From the NCBI RefSeq assembly GCF_000576425.1, contig NZ_KK070004.1, forward strand, positions 1-64,000: a DNA stretch of 64,000 nt, in the 5' to 3' direction. Both the position numbers and the translations under genes were made by a program. The DNA is from Brachybacterium phenoliresistens. Its GTDB lineage: Bacteria; Actinomycetota; Actinomycetes; Actinomycetales; Dermabacteraceae. The notes below the pieces were generated by a model, which worked only from the letters and a program-made list of their open reading frames with translations, was not told where the DNA came from and made no database searches. This document shows, in pieces, positions 25,696-35,412 of the stretch. Each line of letters opens with the position of its first letter. The first letter of the stretch is position 1.

Positions 25696-26586
25696 TCACG
25701 CGAAGATCTCCAGCAGGCGGACGCACTTCGGCGGGTCGTCGGTCAGCCCGTGCTGCAGGCCCCAGATCAGGTAGGAGCCGGCGCGGGTGACGACCCAGGA
25801 CCGGGCGCGGTCCGCAGGGACCCCGGAGATCTCGACGAACCGTTCGAACAGGCGCGCCGTCGCCGCCTCGTCCTCGATCTCGTCGAAGCGGCTCCACAGG
25901 ATCCGGCCCAGGTCGTACTCCGGGTCGCCGCGCAGCAGCACCGGGTCGACCACCAGCCAGGGCTCGCGGGTCCCGGCGAGGACCTGCCCGAAGTGCAGGT
26001 CCCCGTCGGCCGCCCCGTCCCCCGGGTCGCGCTGCGCGAGCAGAGCGGCGTGGCGGACGACGCGCTCGGCCAGGCGGCGGGGGATCGGCCGCCCCGTCCT
26101 CTCCCAGCCGGTGGGGAAGCCCTCGGCAAGATCCTGCGCCTCCTCGCGGGTGCTGGGCACGTCCGCATCGGCCGGGACCGGCACCGCGAGGCGGCGCACG
26201 AGCCCGGCGAGGACCTCGACGGCCTCCACCAGAGGCACGTCGTCGAGGGAGACGCCGCCGTCGAGCCGCTCCAGCAGCACCGCGCGGCGCGCGAGGTCGC
26301 TGTCCTCGAGGGCGACGGTCCCGCGACCCTCCCACAGGCGCAGATCCTGCACCAGGCGGTGCACGTCGTCCCCGGGCGGGGCCAGCCGCAGCGCCAGCGG
26401 ATCTTCGTGGCGACGCACCGGGACCACGAGGGCATTCGACCCGTGCATCGGCGCACCGTCGAGCTCCAGGTCCCAGAGGCGGCACTGCTCCGCGACCGCC
26501 CGCGGCAGCTCCTGCAGCCACGCCCGCCCGGCCTCGTCCCACGACCAGCGGGGCTGGGCGCGGAACGAGTCCGGGACGGGGATCAT
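25696..26586 (-). CDS. APH(6)/hydroxyurea kinase-like phosphotransferase
   Basis: A 296-residue protein with the fold signatures of the aminoglycoside/hydroxyurea kinase family (PF04655): [35 protein letters not shown], and the catalytic-loop region [11 protein letters not shown] followed by [19 protein letters not shown]. The usual H-x-D-x4-N loop is changed: His to Asp and Asn to Gln, although the catalytic Asp and the metal-binding Asp of VDP remain. The ATG at 26586 overlaps the hemL stop as ATGA, making it the last gene of the haem operon. A housekeeping small-molecule kinase role is as likely as antibiotic resistance. Confidence 0.75.
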   Translation of the reverse strand: MIPVPDSFRAQPRWSWDEAGRAWLQELPRAVAEQCRLWDLELDGAPMHGSNALVVPVRRHEDPLALRLAPPGDDVHRLVQDLRLWEGRGTVALEDSDLARRAVLLERLDGGVSLDDVPLVEAVEVLAGLVRRLAVPVPADADVPSTREEAQDLAEGFPTGWERTGRPIPRRLAERVVRHAALLAQRDPGDGAADGDLHFGQVLAGTREPWLVVDPVLLRGDPEYDLGRILWSRFDEIEDEAATARLFERFVEISGVPADRARSWVVTRAGSYLIWGLQHGLTDDPPKCVRLLEIFA

Positions 26587-27890
26587 CGCGCGGCGGCGGC
26601 CTTCGCGGCCGCGGGCAGCGCGGCGGCGATGCGGTCGATGATCTCCGGGGTGTGGGCGGTGGAGACGAACCACGCCTCGAAGGCCGAGGGCGGCAGGTAG
26701 ACGCCCGCCTCCAGCAGCGCGTGGAAGAAGCGGGTGAAGGCGGCGGTGTCCTGCGCCTTCGCCTCGGCGTAGGTGCGCACCGGCTCCTCGCGGAAGAACA
26801 CCGAGAACAGGGTCCCGGCGCGCTGGATGACGTGGGGGACCCCGGCGGCGGTGAGCGCATCGGCCACCAGCTGCTGGAGGGTGGAGCTGGCGGTGTCCAG
26901 GGTGCGGTAGGCGGCGTCGTCCAGCCCGGCGAGGGTCGCCAGGCCCGCGGCGGTGGCCAGGGGGTTCCCGGAGAGGGTGCCGGCCTGGTAGACCGGGCCG
27001 GCCGGGGCGAGCAGGCCCATGAGGTCCTCCCGGCCGCCGAAGGCGCCCACGGGCAGGCCGCCGCCGATGACCTTGCCGAAGGTCATGAGGTCCGGCGCCC
27101 AGCCCTCCCCGTCGATGCCGTAGTGGCCCTGCGCGCTCGCACGGAAGCCGGTGAGGACCTCGTCGCTGATCAGCAGGGCGCCGGCGGCGTGCGCGGTGTC
27201 GGCCAGGAAGCGGTTGAAGCCCACGCCGTCCACCTCCGGCGGGGGGACGACGCCCATGTTCGCGGGGGCGGCCTCGGTGATCACGGCGGCGATCTCGTCG
27301 CCCCGCTGCGCGAACAGCTCGGTGAGCGCGGCGCGGTCGCCGTAGGGCAGCACGACCGTGTCGCGGGCGGTGCCCTCCGTGACCCCGGCGGAGCCGGGCA
27401 TGGCGAAGGTCGCGACGCCGCTGCCGGCCTCGGCCAGCAGCGCGTCCACGTGGCCGTGGTAGCAGCCGGCGAACTTCACGACCACGTCGCGGCCGGTGGC
27501 GGCGCGGGCCACGCGCAGCGCGCTCATGGTCGCCTCGGTGCCGGAGTTGACCAGGCGCAGCTGCTGGATCGGGCCGATGCGCCGGGCGACCTCCTCGGCC
27601 AGGGTGACCTCGCCGGCCTGCGGCGCCCCGAAGGACAGCCCGCGGGTGGCCGCGTCCTGCACGGCGGCGACGACGGGCTCGTGCGCATGGCCCAGGACCA
27701 TCGGCCCCCAGGAGCCGACGAGGTCGACGTACTCGCGGCCGTCGGCGTCGGTGAGCAGGGCGCCCTTCGCGGAGGCGAGGAACGGCGGGGTGCCGCCGAC
27801 GCTGCCGAAGGCGCGCACCGGCGAGTTCACCCCCGACGGGATGACACGGCGGGCACGGTCGAACAGCTCCTGGGAGAGCGAGGGGGTCAT
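26583..27890 (-). CDS. hemL: Glutamate-1-semialdehyde 2,1-aminomutase
   Basis: A PLP enzyme of 435 residues that converts glutamate-1-semialdehyde to 5-aminolevulinate, the second step after HemA. The N-terminus [29 protein letters not shown], the [10 protein letters not shown] loop and the PLP Lys273 in [11 protein letters not shown] are all present. It is full length. GGAGGACCC precedes the ATG at 27890. It follows hemB with a 41-bp gap and overlaps the kinase-like gene downstream. Confidence 0.96.
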   Translation of the reverse strand: MTPSLSQELFDRARRVIPSGVNSPVRAFGSVGGTPPFLASAKGALLTDADGREYVDLVGSWGPMVLGHAHEPVVAAVQDAATRGLSFGAPQAGEVTLAEEVARRIGPIQQLRLVNSGTEATMSALRVARAATGRDVVVKFAGCYHGHVDALLAEAGSGVATFAMPGSAGVTEGTARDTVVLPYGDRAALTELFAQRGDEIAAVITEAAPANMGVVPPPEVDGVGFNRFLADTAHAAGALLISDEVLTGFRASAQGHYGIDGEGWAPDLMTFGKVIGGGLPVGAFGGREDLMGLLAPAGPVYQAGTLSGNPLATAAGLATLAGLDDAAYRTLDTASSTLQQLVADALTAAGVPHVIQRAGTLFSVFFREEPVRTYAEAKAQDTAAFTRFFHALLEAGVYLPPSAFEAWFVSTAHTPEIIDRIAAALPAAAKAAAAR

Positions 27891-27931
27891 GGGTCCTCCT
27901 GGGGACGGGTCGGGGCGGGCGGCGGGACGGA

Positions 27932-28942
27932 TCAGAGATGCTCGCGCAGGTGCTCGGGCAGGCCCTCCTGGAACCATCCGGCGACCTCGCTGGCCCAGTA
28001 GGTGAGCACCGTGGTGGCGCCGGCGCGGCGGAAGGCCAGCAGGGACTCGAGGATCGCGCGGTCGCGGTCGATCCAGCCGTTCGCGGCGGCCGCCTCCACC
28101 ATCGCGTACTCGCCGGAGATCTGGTAGGCCCCCACCGGCACGGGGGAGGCGGCGGCGACCTCGGCGAGGACGTCGAGGTAGGGCAGGCCGGGCTTGACCA
28201 TCACCAGGTCCGCGCCCTCGGCGACGTCGAGCTCGAGCTCGCGCAGGGCCTCGCGGGCGTTGCCGGGATCCTGCTGGTAGGTGCGGCGGTCGCCCTGCAG
28301 CGAGGAGTCGACGGCCTCGCGGAAGGGGCCGTAGAAGGCGGAGGCGTACTTCGCGGTGTACGCGTACAGGGCCACGTCGTGGTGACCGGCGCCGTCCAGC
28401 GCTTCGCGGATCACGGCGATCTGGCCGTCCATCATCCCCGAGGGGCCCAGCAGGTGGGCACCGGCCTCCGCCTGCGCGATCGCCATCTCGGCGTAGCGAT
28501 CGAGGGTCGCGTCGTTGTCCACACGGCCGGCCGCGTCCAGCACGCCGCAGTGGCCGTGGTCGGTGAACTCGTCCAGGCACAGGTCGGCCATGATCAGGGT
28601 GTCGTCGCCCAGCTCGGCGCGCAGGCGGGCGATGCCGCGGTTGAGGATCCCGTCCGGATCGGTGGCGCCGGAGCCGAGGGCGTCCTTGTGCTCCGGCACG
28701 CCGAAGAGCATGAGGCCGCCGACGCCGCGCTCCACGGCCTCGGCCGCCGCCGCGACGAGGGTGTCCAGGGTGTGCTGCTGCACCCCGGGCATGGAGGAGA
28801 TGGGGCGGGGCTCGTCGCCCTCGCGCACGAACATCGGCAGCACCAGGTCGGCCGGGCGCAGGGTGTGCTCGCGCACCAGGGAGCGCATGGCGGCGCTCTG
28901 GCGCAGACGGCGGGGCCGGATCACGGGAACGGGACGGGGCAT
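27932..28942 (-). CDS. hemB: Delta-aminolevulinic acid dehydratase (porphobilinogen synthase)
   Basis: A 336-residue enzyme that joins two aminolevulinate molecules into porphobilinogen. Both active-site lysines are visible: Lys198 in [14 protein letters not shown] and Lys250 in [11 protein letters not shown]. The metal loop is [14 protein letters not shown], with Cys122 and Cys132 but Asp at 124 where zinc enzymes have the middle Cys, so the metal site is of intermediate type. GAGGAG precedes the ATG at 28942, ten bases after the hemD stop. Confidence 0.95.
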   Translation of the reverse strand: MPRPVPVIRPRRLRQSAAMRSLVREHTLRPADLVLPMFVREGDEPRPISSMPGVQQHTLDTLVAAAAEAVERGVGGLMLFGVPEHKDALGSGATDPDGILNRGIARLRAELGDDTLIMADLCLDEFTDHGHCGVLDAAGRVDNDATLDRYAEMAIAQAEAGAHLLGPSGMMDGQIAVIREALDGAGHHDVALYAYTAKYASAFYGPFREAVDSSLQGDRRTYQQDPGNAREALRELELDVAEGADLVMVKPGLPYLDVLAEVAAASPVPVGAYQISGEYAMVEAAAANGWIDRDRAILESLLAFRRAGATTVLTYWASEVAGWFQEGLPEHLREHL

Positions 28943-28952
28943 GGGGTGCTCC

Positions 28953-29741
28953 TCAGGATCGGGGGTGCTCGGCGATCGCGGCGGCCACGGCGAGGGCCAG
29001 GGCCTCGTCGGTGGCCTCGCGGGCTCGGGCGTGGACGGTGAGGCCGGCCTCGCGGGCGGCCTCCTGGGTGGGGCGGCCGATGGCGACCACGGGGATGGAG
29101 CGGTGCACGCGCAGCGAGGCGGCCAGGCGCGCGATCATCGGGCTGGTCAGCACGAGCGCGGCATAGGAGCCGAGGGCGAGGCCGCGCACGACCGGGGCCG
29201 GCTGCGGCACCGCGCGGGGACGGTAGGCGATGACCTGGGAGACGGCGTAGCCGGCCTCGGCCAGTCCCTGCGGGACGGTCGGGGCGGCGGCCGCGGAGGC
29301 GGGGAACAGGACCCGGTCCCCGGGGGCGGCCGGCGGCATCTGCGCGACGAGGTCCGCGCCGCTGCCGGCGGCGACCAGCGCCACCTCGATCCCGGCATCG
29401 GCCAGGGCGCGGGCGGTGCCCTCGCCGACGGCCACCACACGGGTGGCCGCGGGCACCGTGAGGACCGGGTCCGGGCCCTCGCCGCGGAAGGCCGCGAGGG
29501 CCTCCACGGCGGTGCGGCTGGTGATCACCAGGTGCGTGTACACGCCCGCGGCCAGGGCGGCGACCTCCTCGCGCAGGTCCGCGTCGTGCTCGAGGCGCAG
29601 GCGCACGAAGGGGGAGTGCTCGACGGCCAGCCCCTGCTGCTCGAGCAGGCCGATGAGCCGATCGGCGCGCTCGGCGGGCCGCGTGACCAGCACGGGCCGT
29701 GCGGCCCGCGCCGGCTGCGCGGCGGCGGAGGGAGAGGTCAC
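28953..29741 (-). CDS. hemD: Uroporphyrinogen-III synthase
   Basis: A two-domain enzyme of 262 residues that closes and inverts the hydroxymethylbilane ring. This family is poorly conserved; visible features are [13 protein letters not shown] at the N-terminus, [33 protein letters not shown] and [12 protein letters not shown]. The identification rests on these and on its place between hemC and hemB. The GTG at 29741 overlaps the hemC stop as GTGA. Confidence 0.88.
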   Translation of the reverse strand: MTSPSAAAQPARAARPVLVTRPAERADRLIGLLEQQGLAVEHSPFVRLRLEHDADLREEVAALAAGVYTHLVITSRTAVEALAAFRGEGPDPVLTVPAATRVVAVGEGTARALADAGIEVALVAAGSGADLVAQMPPAAPGDRVLFPASAAAAPTVPQGLAEAGYAVSQVIAYRPRAVPQPAPVVRGLALGSYAALVLTSPMIARLAASLRVHRSIPVVAIGRPTQEAAREAGLTVHARAREATDEALALAVAAAIAEHPRS

Positions 29742-30724
29742 GACGTCCTCGCGTCGGCGAGGATCGCCCCGGCGCCGCGTCCCAGCAGGGACTCGGCGAG
29801 CTGGGCGCCCAGCCGCGCCGGCACGGAGGCGGCGCCGGTCAGCTCGTCGTGGGCGAGGTCCAGGGGGGCGCTCGCCTCGGCCCGCACGGCGTGGCCGCCG
29901 TCGGTCCGGATCGCGAGGGCCTGCAGCTGCAGCCGGGCGCCGTCCATCTCGGCGAAGGCCGCCACGGGGGCCGAGCAGCCGGCCTCCAGGGTGCGCAGCA
30001 GGGAGCGCTCGGCGGTGACGGCGGCGCGGGAGGCCGGGTCGTCCTCCCGGGCGAGCGCCTCCACCAGCCAGGCGAGGCCGGGATCCTCGAGGCTCTCGCT
30101 CCGCACCTCGATGGCGAGGGCGCCCTGGGCGGGGGCGGGCAGCATCGTCGAAGCGGGGAGCAGCTCCGAGATCGCGGCGTCCCGGCCCAGGCGGCGCAGG
30201 CCGGAGGCGGCCAGCACCACCGCGTCGAGATCCGCGTGCTCGCCGAGCGCCCGCCCGAGGCGGGTGTCGATGTTGCCGCGGATCGCGACGACGTGCAGGT
30301 CGGGGCGGGCATGCAGCAGCTGCGCGGCGCGGCGCGGGGAGCCCGTGCCGACGCTCGCCCCGCGGGGGAGGTCCGCCAGGGTCAGCCCGTCCCGGGCGCA
30401 CAGCGCATCGCGCGGATCCTCGCGGGCGGGGATGCAGGCCAGGGCGATGCCGTCCTCCGGGAGGGTGGGCAGGTCCTTGCAGGAATGGACGACCGCGTCG
30501 ACCTCGCCGTCCAGCAGCGCGCGGCGCACCGCCGTGACGAACACGCCGGTCCCGCCGATCTGGGCGAGCGGGCTGGTGCGGTCCGCGTCGCCCTGGGTGC
30601 GGACGTGGACGAGCTCGACCTCGCGGCCGGTGCCGGCGACCAGCGCGCGGCCGGCCTGCCCGGACTGGGCCAGGGCGAGGGCGGAGGCCCGGGTCCCCAG
30701 GCGCAGGGGGGCGGGTGCGCTCAT
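29738..30724 (-). CDS. hemC: Porphobilinogen deaminase (hydroxymethylbilane synthase)
   Basis: A 328-residue enzyme that polymerises four porphobilinogens. It begins LRLGTRASALALAQS and carries VHSCKDLPT, VGTGSPRRAAQL, RGNIDTRLGR, and Cys250 in LEAGCSAPVA, the attachment point of the dipyrromethane cofactor. It is full length. The ATG at 30724 overlaps the stop of the ferrochelatase gene as ATGA, and its own stop overlaps hemD. Confidence 0.95.
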   Translation of the reverse strand: MSAPAPLRLGTRASALALAQSGQAGRALVAGTGREVELVHVRTQGDADRTSPLAQIGGTGVFVTAVRRALLDGEVDAVVHSCKDLPTLPEDGIALACIPAREDPRDALCARDGLTLADLPRGASVGTGSPRRAAQLLHARPDLHVVAIRGNIDTRLGRALGEHADLDAVVLAASGLRRLGRDAAISELLPASTMLPAPAQGALAIEVRSESLEDPGLAWLVEALAREDDPASRAAVTAERSLLRTLEAGCSAPVAAFAEMDGARLQLQALAIRTDGGHAVRAEASAPLDLAHDELTGAASVPARLGAQLAESLLGRGAGAILADARTS

Positions 30725-31920
30725 GACCTCGCCCCCGCCTCCTGCGGGACCGGCGCGCCCTCGCGCGCCTCCCGCAGCATCGCCGCGATCTCCTCGAGGG
30801 TGTCGATGCTCCGCGCGTCTGGGACCGCGCGGGCGGCGCTGACCTGGCAGCAGTTGTGGCCGCACACGTCCTCCACCACCGGCAGCTCGGTCACCGCGAG
30901 GCGCTCGCGGGACGGATCGAGATGCTCCTGCACGACATCGGCGAGGGCGGCGACGAAGCGGGGATCCGTGCCGGAGGTCGCCACGCGGCGGAAGGCCAGG
31001 CCGTGCTCCGCGGCGGTCTCCTTCGCCTCCGTGTCCAGGTCCCAGATGACCTCGACGTGGTCGGTGACGAAGCCGATCGGCACCACCACGACCGCCTCGG
31101 CCTGCTCGGAGGAGGCCAGGGACTCGATGACGTCGTTGACGTCCGGCTCCAGCCACGGCACGTGCGGGGCGCCGGACCGGGACTGGTACACCAGCTGCCA
31201 GTCGGGCAGCTCCGGCAGCTCGTCGCCGAGCTCGTCCATCACGTAGCGGCAGGCGGCCAGGTGCTGGGCGACGTACCAGCCGCCCTGCCCGTCGGCCCCC
31301 GCCCCGGCCGGGCCGGAGGCCTCGGTCATCGCCGTGGGGATCGAGTGGGTCGAGAACAGCACGGTGGTGCTGTCGAGGTCGTGGCCCTCGCGGGCCAGCT
31401 CCTCCAGGGCGGTGCGCACCCCGTCGACCACGGGGGCCAGGAAGCCGGGGTGGTTGAAGTAGGAGCGGGACTTGGTGATCTCCACCTCGCCCAGCAGGCC
31501 CGCCTCGTCCAGGCGCTGCGCGAAGTCCTCGCGGTACTGGCGGCAGCCCGAGTACGAGGAGTACGCGCTGGTGATCAGCGCCAGCACGCGGCGGTGGCCG
31601 TCGGCGTGCAGCCGGGTGAGGGCGTCGGCCGTGTACGGCTCCCAGTTGCGGTTGCCGAAGTAGATCGGCAGGGAGACGTCGCGGCGGGCGAGCTCCTCCT
31701 CCAGGGCGGCGATGAGCGCACGGTTCTGGGCGTTGATGGGCGAGCGGCCGCCGAGGGCGCGGTAGTGGCCCGCGACCTCCTCGAGGCGCTCGTCCGGCAC
31801 GCCGCGGCCGCGGGTGACGTTGCGCAGGAACGGGATCACGTCGTCCTGGCCCTCCGGTCCGCCGAAGGAGGCGAACAGGACGGCGTCATAGCGCGGGGAG
31901 ACGGGAGCGGGGGTGGTCAT
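30721..31920 (-). CDS. cpfC: Coproporphyrin III ferrochelatase (CpfC/HemH)
   Basis: A 399-residue enzyme that inserts iron into coproporphyrin III. The N-terminal ASFGGPEGQDDVIPFL, the TSAYSSYSGCRQYRED region, the catalytic-type His in LFSTHSIPT and the GFVTDHVEV segment identify the family. Cys126 and C-terminal Cys353, Cys357 and Cys358 (VCGHNCC) fit the [2Fe-2S] ligands of actinobacterial ferrochelatases. A Gly/Ala insert follows the His motif. GGAGGAG precedes the ATG at 31920. Together with chdC it shows the coproporphyrin route rather than protoporphyrin. Confidence 0.95.
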   Translation of the reverse strand: MTTPAPVSPRYDAVLFASFGGPEGQDDVIPFLRNVTRGRGVPDERLEEVAGHYRALGGRSPINAQNRALIAALEEELARRDVSLPIYFGNRNWEPYTADALTRLHADGHRRVLALITSAYSSYSGCRQYREDFAQRLDEAGLLGEVEITKSRSYFNHPGFLAPVVDGVRTALEELAREGHDLDSTTVLFSTHSIPTAMTEASGPAGAGADGQGGWYVAQHLAACRYVMDELGDELPELPDWQLVYQSRSGAPHVPWLEPDVNDVIESLASSEQAEAVVVVPIGFVTDHVEVIWDLDTEAKETAAEHGLAFRRVATSGTDPRFVAALADVVQEHLDPSRERLAVTELPVVEDVCGHNCCQVSAARAVPDARSIDTLEEIAAMLREAREGAPVPQEAGARS

Positions 31921-31959
31921 GGGGTCTTCTCCTCCGGAGCGGTCGGGGCGGGCGCCGGC

Positions 31960-32706
31960 TCAGGCCAGCAGGGCGGCGACGTCCTCGAGCGAGGCGAGGC
32001 GGCGGCCCGTGTGGAAGGGCAGCTCGTCGCGCACGTGCAGACGGGCCTTGGAGTAGCGCAGGTGGCGCATCATGTCGACGAGGTCGTGCAGGTCATCGGC
32101 CTCGAAGGAGAGCAGCCACTCGTAGTCGCCGAGGGCGAAGGCGGCCACCGTGTTGGCGTTGACCTGCGGGAAGTCCCGGCCCAGCAGGCCGTGCTCGCGC
32201 AGCATCTCGGCACGCTCGGCGTCCTCCAGCAGGTACCAGTCGTAGCTGCGCACGAAGGGGTAGACGGTGATCCACTCCTTGCGGGTCATGGAGTCGACCA
32301 TGAACGAGGGGACGTGGCTGCGGGTGAACTCGGCCTGGCGGTGCACGCCCATGGCCGCCCACTCGCGGTTCAGCCAGGTGCCCGGCAGGGAGCGCTCGAA
32401 CTCGCGCAGCGCCGCCTGCAGCGCCTCGGGGCGGTCCGCCGCGAGCCACAGCATGAGGTCGTCCTCGGCGCGGAACCCGCTGACGTCGTAGAAGCCGAGG
32501 ATCTCGACGTCCTCCGCCTCGATCAGCGCGACGGTCCCGGCCAGGGCCTCGAGGATCTGCTCCGGGGCGACCTCGCCGTCCTCGGTCAGGCCCGAGAGGC
32601 GGCGGAACACGGTGTACGAGGTGTACCGGGTGACGTCGCCGCCGGAGCCGGTGCCGCGCTCGGCGGCGTCGCTCGGGGTGGGACCGGGGTGGTGGCTGCT
32701 GCTCAT
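31960..32706 (-). CDS. chdC: Coproheme decarboxylase (ChdC/HemQ)
   Basis: A 248-residue haem enzyme that decarboxylates coproheme to protohaem with peroxide. The chlorite-dismutase-like fold shows YTSYTVFRRL, ILGFYDVSGFRAEDDLMLW, EFTRSHVPSFM, KEWITVYPFVRSYDWYLL with candidate radical Tyr, and FALGDYEWLLSFEADDLHDLV. The first ~25 residues are variable. The ATG at 32706 overlaps the cgoX stop as ATGA, with GGAAGGA upstream. The clustering with cpfC and cgoX is diagnostic. Confidence 0.95.
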   Translation of the reverse strand: MSSSHHPGPTPSDAAERGTGSGGDVTRYTSYTVFRRLSGLTEDGEVAPEQILEALAGTVALIEAEDVEILGFYDVSGFRAEDDLMLWLAADRPEALQAALREFERSLPGTWLNREWAAMGVHRQAEFTRSHVPSFMVDSMTRKEWITVYPFVRSYDWYLLEDAERAEMLREHGLLGRDFPQVNANTVAAFALGDYEWLLSFEADDLHDLVDMMRHLRYSKARLHVRDELPFHTGRRLASLEDVAALLA

Positions 32707-34163
32707 GGACGGGTTCCTTCCGTGATGGGTCGAGGGGCCTTCGTGGGGCGGTGGGCGGCGCGTGCGGCCTGGTGGGCGCGCACGATCGCGTCGATGCCGG
32801 TGCCGGAGCGCCAGGAGCCCACGAGCTCCAGCGAGGCGGCGGCGGAGCCGGGCGGGGCGTGCTCGAGCAGGTCGCGCAGCGCCTCGAGGGCCGCGCGGTG
32901 GCCGGGCCCGGGCTGGCGCATCGCGCGGGACCAGTCGATCACCTCGGCGCCGAGGAGGTGCCGGGCGGTCAGGGGCGTGCCGAGGATCGCGCCGGCATCG
33001 GCCAGGGCGAGCTCGCGGATGCCCTCCTCGTCGGGCAGCTCCTCCCCGGGCCGGCCGTAGGACAGCCGCACCACGTGCGGGGAGGCGGCCTGCGGGTGGG
33101 CGGCCCGGGCGGCGGCGGCCACGTGCTCCCACTTGGCGCTGGCATGGGTGAGGGCCTTGGCCCGCACCCCCGGGGTGCCCGGGGCGACCAGGGCGCCGGT
33201 GCCGCTGGGCAGGGCGTCCAGCGCCGGTGCGTCCAGGACCAGGGCCACCAGGCGCACCGGGGCGGAGGGGGCGTCGGGGATGGCGGCGGCGATCTCCGGC
33301 GCGGCCTCGCGCAGCAGCGCCGCGGCCGCATCGGGCGGGCAGGCCAGCACCAGGCGGTCGGCGACGCGGCGCTCGCCGGCGGCGGTCGTGGCCCACCAGC
33401 TGCCGTCCTCGCGGCCGATGCGGGCGACCGGGGTGCCGGTGCGGATCTCGCCCCCGGCCGCGGCGATCCGCGCGGCGAGGCGCTGGGGGAGGACGGCCAT
33501 GGTGGGGGTCAGGGAGCGGACGTTCGCGCCGGCGCTGCGGGTGCCGGGGGCGCGCAGGCGGCGCACCGCCGCGGTGAGGGAGCCGTCCTCGCGCAGGCCC
33601 GCGAGCAGCGCGGGGGAGGCGGTCGCGAACTCGAGGACCGCGGGATCGGCCGAGTGCACGCCGCCGACGACGGGGGCGACGAGGCGCTGCGCGACGCGGC
33701 GGCCGCAGCGGGCGGTGACGAGATCGGCGACGCTCGCCCCGGGGCGGTCACCGAGGCGGGCGGGCAGGAAGCGCTCGGCGGCGGCGCGCAGCGCGCCGGT
33801 CCAGCCGAGGACGGCGCGGGCATCGCGGGCCAGGGGACGGGCGGGGATGCCCAACAGGGCGGGCGACGGGGCGCGGTGCGTGCCGGCGGCGGAGACGACG
33901 CGGCTGGCCAGGCCCGTGCGCGGGGCGACGGTGCGGTCGGCGAGGTCGAGCTCGGCGAGCAGCGCGTCCACGGCGCCGGAGGCGATCGAGTACGCCTCCG
34001 CGCCGATGCTGAGCGGCACCCCGGCGACCTCGCGGGCGGCGATCGCGCCGCCCGGTTCCGGGGCGGGCTCGAGCAGGGCGACCTCCCGGCCCTGCTCGAG
34101 GTGGCGGGATGCGGCGAGGAGCCCGGCCAGGCCCCCGCCGATCACCAGCACGCTCTCGGTCAT
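32703..34163 (-). CDS. cgoX: Coproporphyrinogen III oxidase (CgoX/HemY type)
   Basis: A 486-residue flavoprotein that oxidises coproporphyrinogen III to coproporphyrin III. The FAD-binding start is VLVIGGGLAGLLAASRHLEQG with ALLEPAPEPGG. GAEAYSI, VAPVVGGVHSADP, MAVLPQRLAARI and a C-terminal substrate/FAD segment ending ELVGSWRSGTGIDAIV follow. Older annotation would call it protoporphyrinogen oxidase (HemG/HemY); the neighbouring chdC supports coproporphyrinogen as substrate. The ATG at 34163 overlaps the hemE stop. Confidence 0.93.
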   Translation of the reverse strand: MTESVLVIGGGLAGLLAASRHLEQGREVALLEPAPEPGGAIAAREVAGVPLSIGAEAYSIASGAVDALLAELDLADRTVAPRTGLASRVVSAAGTHRAPSPALLGIPARPLARDARAVLGWTGALRAAAERFLPARLGDRPGASVADLVTARCGRRVAQRLVAPVVGGVHSADPAVLEFATASPALLAGLREDGSLTAAVRRLRAPGTRSAGANVRSLTPTMAVLPQRLAARIAAAGGEIRTGTPVARIGREDGSWWATTAAGERRVADRLVLACPPDAAAALLREAAPEIAAAIPDAPSAPVRLVALVLDAPALDALPSGTGALVAPGTPGVRAKALTHASAKWEHVAAAARAAHPQAASPHVVRLSYGRPGEELPDEEGIRELALADAGAILGTPLTARHLLGAEVIDWSRAMRQPGPGHRAALEALRDLLEHAPPGSAAASLELVGSWRSGTGIDAIVRAHQAARAAHRPTKAPRPITEGTRP

Positions 34164-35341
34164 CGCTGCTCGTGCAGGAAGGCGACGAGGTCGGTGAGGA
34201 CCTGGGGGTCGGCGTCCGGCGGGACGCCGTGGCCGAGGTTGACGACGTGGCCGCTGGCCGCGGCGCCGGCCGCGAGCACGGCGCGGGCCTCCGCGAAGCG
34301 GGCCTGCTCGGAGGTGAACAGCACTGCCGGGTCGATGTTGCCCTGCAGCGGGGTGCCCTCCGGCAGCTGGGCGAGGGCCTCGTCCAGGCGGATCCGGTGG
34401 TCGACCCCCATCACGGTGGCGCCGGCCGCGTGCATCGGGGCGAGCAGGTGCGCGGCCCCCACCCCGAAGTGGATCCGCGGCACGGGCAGGTCCGCGACGT
34501 GCGCGAACACGGCCGCAGAGTGCTTCTGGACGTGCGCGGCGTACATGTCGGTGCCCAGCGAGCCGGCCCAGGAGTCGAACAGCTGCACGGCCGATGCGCC
34601 GGCCAGGATCTGGGCCCGCAGGAACCGGCCCGAGAGCTCCGCCACCCACGCCGCCAGGCGGTCCCAGACCTCCGGCTGCGAGCGCATCAGGGCGCGGGTG
34701 CGCAGATGGTCGCGGCTGGGCCCACCCTCGACCATGTAGCTGGCCACGGTGAAGGGGGCGCCGGCGAAGCCGATCAGCGGCGTGGTGCCGAGCTCGCGGA
34801 CGGACAGCGCGACGGCCTCGCGGATCGGGTCGAGGGCGGCCTCGTAGGCATCGCCGACCGGCGGCAGGGCGTCGACGTCGGCCGCCGTGCGCACCGGGTG
34901 CTCGAAGACGGGGCCGACCCCGGGACGGATCTCCACGCCGACGCCCGCGAGCAGCGCGGGCACCACGATGTCGGAGAAGAAGATGCCGGCGTCGACCGTG
35001 TGCCGTCTCACGGGCTGGGCGGTGATCTCCGCCACCAGATCCGGCTTCACGCACGCCTCGAGCATGGTCGTGCCCTCGCGGACGGCCCGGTACTCGGGCA
35101 GCGACCGGCCGGCCTGGCGCATGAACCAGACGCTCGCCGGAGCGGTCGTGGCCTCCCCGCGCAGGCGTGCCAGCAGCGGCGCATCGGCGACCCCGCCGGA
35201 GGCCGCGGAGCGGAGGAACGGGTGGTCGGAGGGGAGGTCCGAGGCGGAGAGGGCGAGGGTCGCGGCGGCCGCGGGGGCGAGCGGCTCAGGATCTGACGAC
35301 CTGTCGTGAAAAAGGGCCTCTGACGTGCTGTTCTGTGTCAT
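34160..35341 (-). CDS. hemE: Uroporphyrinogen decarboxylase
   Basis: A 393-residue enzyme that converts uroporphyrinogen III to coproporphyrinogen III. The signature VWFMRQAGRSLPEYR, then FFSDIVVPALLAGVGVEI, GFAGAPFTVASYMVEGG and LQGNIDPAVLF are present. The first ~55 residues are an extra variable stretch. The ATG at 35341 is chosen; an in-frame GTG at 35359 is possible. It is the first gene of the leftward eight-step haem operon, divergent from hemA. Confidence 0.95.
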   Translation of the reverse strand: MTQNSTSEALFHDRSSDPEPLAPAAAATLALSASDLPSDHPFLRSAASGGVADAPLLARLRGEATTAPASVWFMRQAGRSLPEYRAVREGTTMLEACVKPDLVAEITAQPVRRHTVDAGIFFSDIVVPALLAGVGVEIRPGVGPVFEHPVRTAADVDALPPVGDAYEAALDPIREAVALSVRELGTTPLIGFAGAPFTVASYMVEGGPSRDHLRTRALMRSQPEVWDRLAAWVAELSGRFLRAQILAGASAVQLFDSWAGSLGTDMYAAHVQKHSAAVFAHVADLPVPRIHFGVGAAHLLAPMHAAGATVMGVDHRIRLDEALAQLPEGTPLQGNIDPAVLFTSEQARFAEARAVLAAGAAASGHVVNLGHGVPPDADPQVLTDLVAFLHEQR

Positions 35342-35353
35342 GACGCACCTATT

Positions 35354-35361
35354 GTGCACAC
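35354..35361. promoter_or_regulatory. Palindrome in the hemE/hemA intergenic region
   Basis: TGTGCACA is a perfect 8-bp palindrome in the 71-bp gap between the divergent hemE and hemA genes. On the minus strand it overlaps a -10-like CACAAT before hemE. It could be an operator; the site is short, so chance is possible. Confidence 0.25.
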
Positions 35362-35399
35362 GTTTCCTGCGAGCCTCGAGCCCCGGGCCGGTGCGGGCC

Positions 35400-35405
35400 T
35401 AGACT
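35400..35405 (+). promoter_or_regulatory. Putative -10 box of a leaderless hemA transcript
   Basis: TAGACT fits the actinobacterial -10 pattern and ends seven bases before the hemA ATG, so the transcript would begin at or next to the start codon. No -35 box is evident. Confidence 0.4.
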
Positions 35406-35412
35406 CGAGGAC

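Noticed and set aside
25696-26586. Certain aminoglycoside resistance gene
   Set aside because: Family resemblance is clear, but the catalytic loop deviates and the gene is an integral part of the haem operon, so resistance is not claimed.
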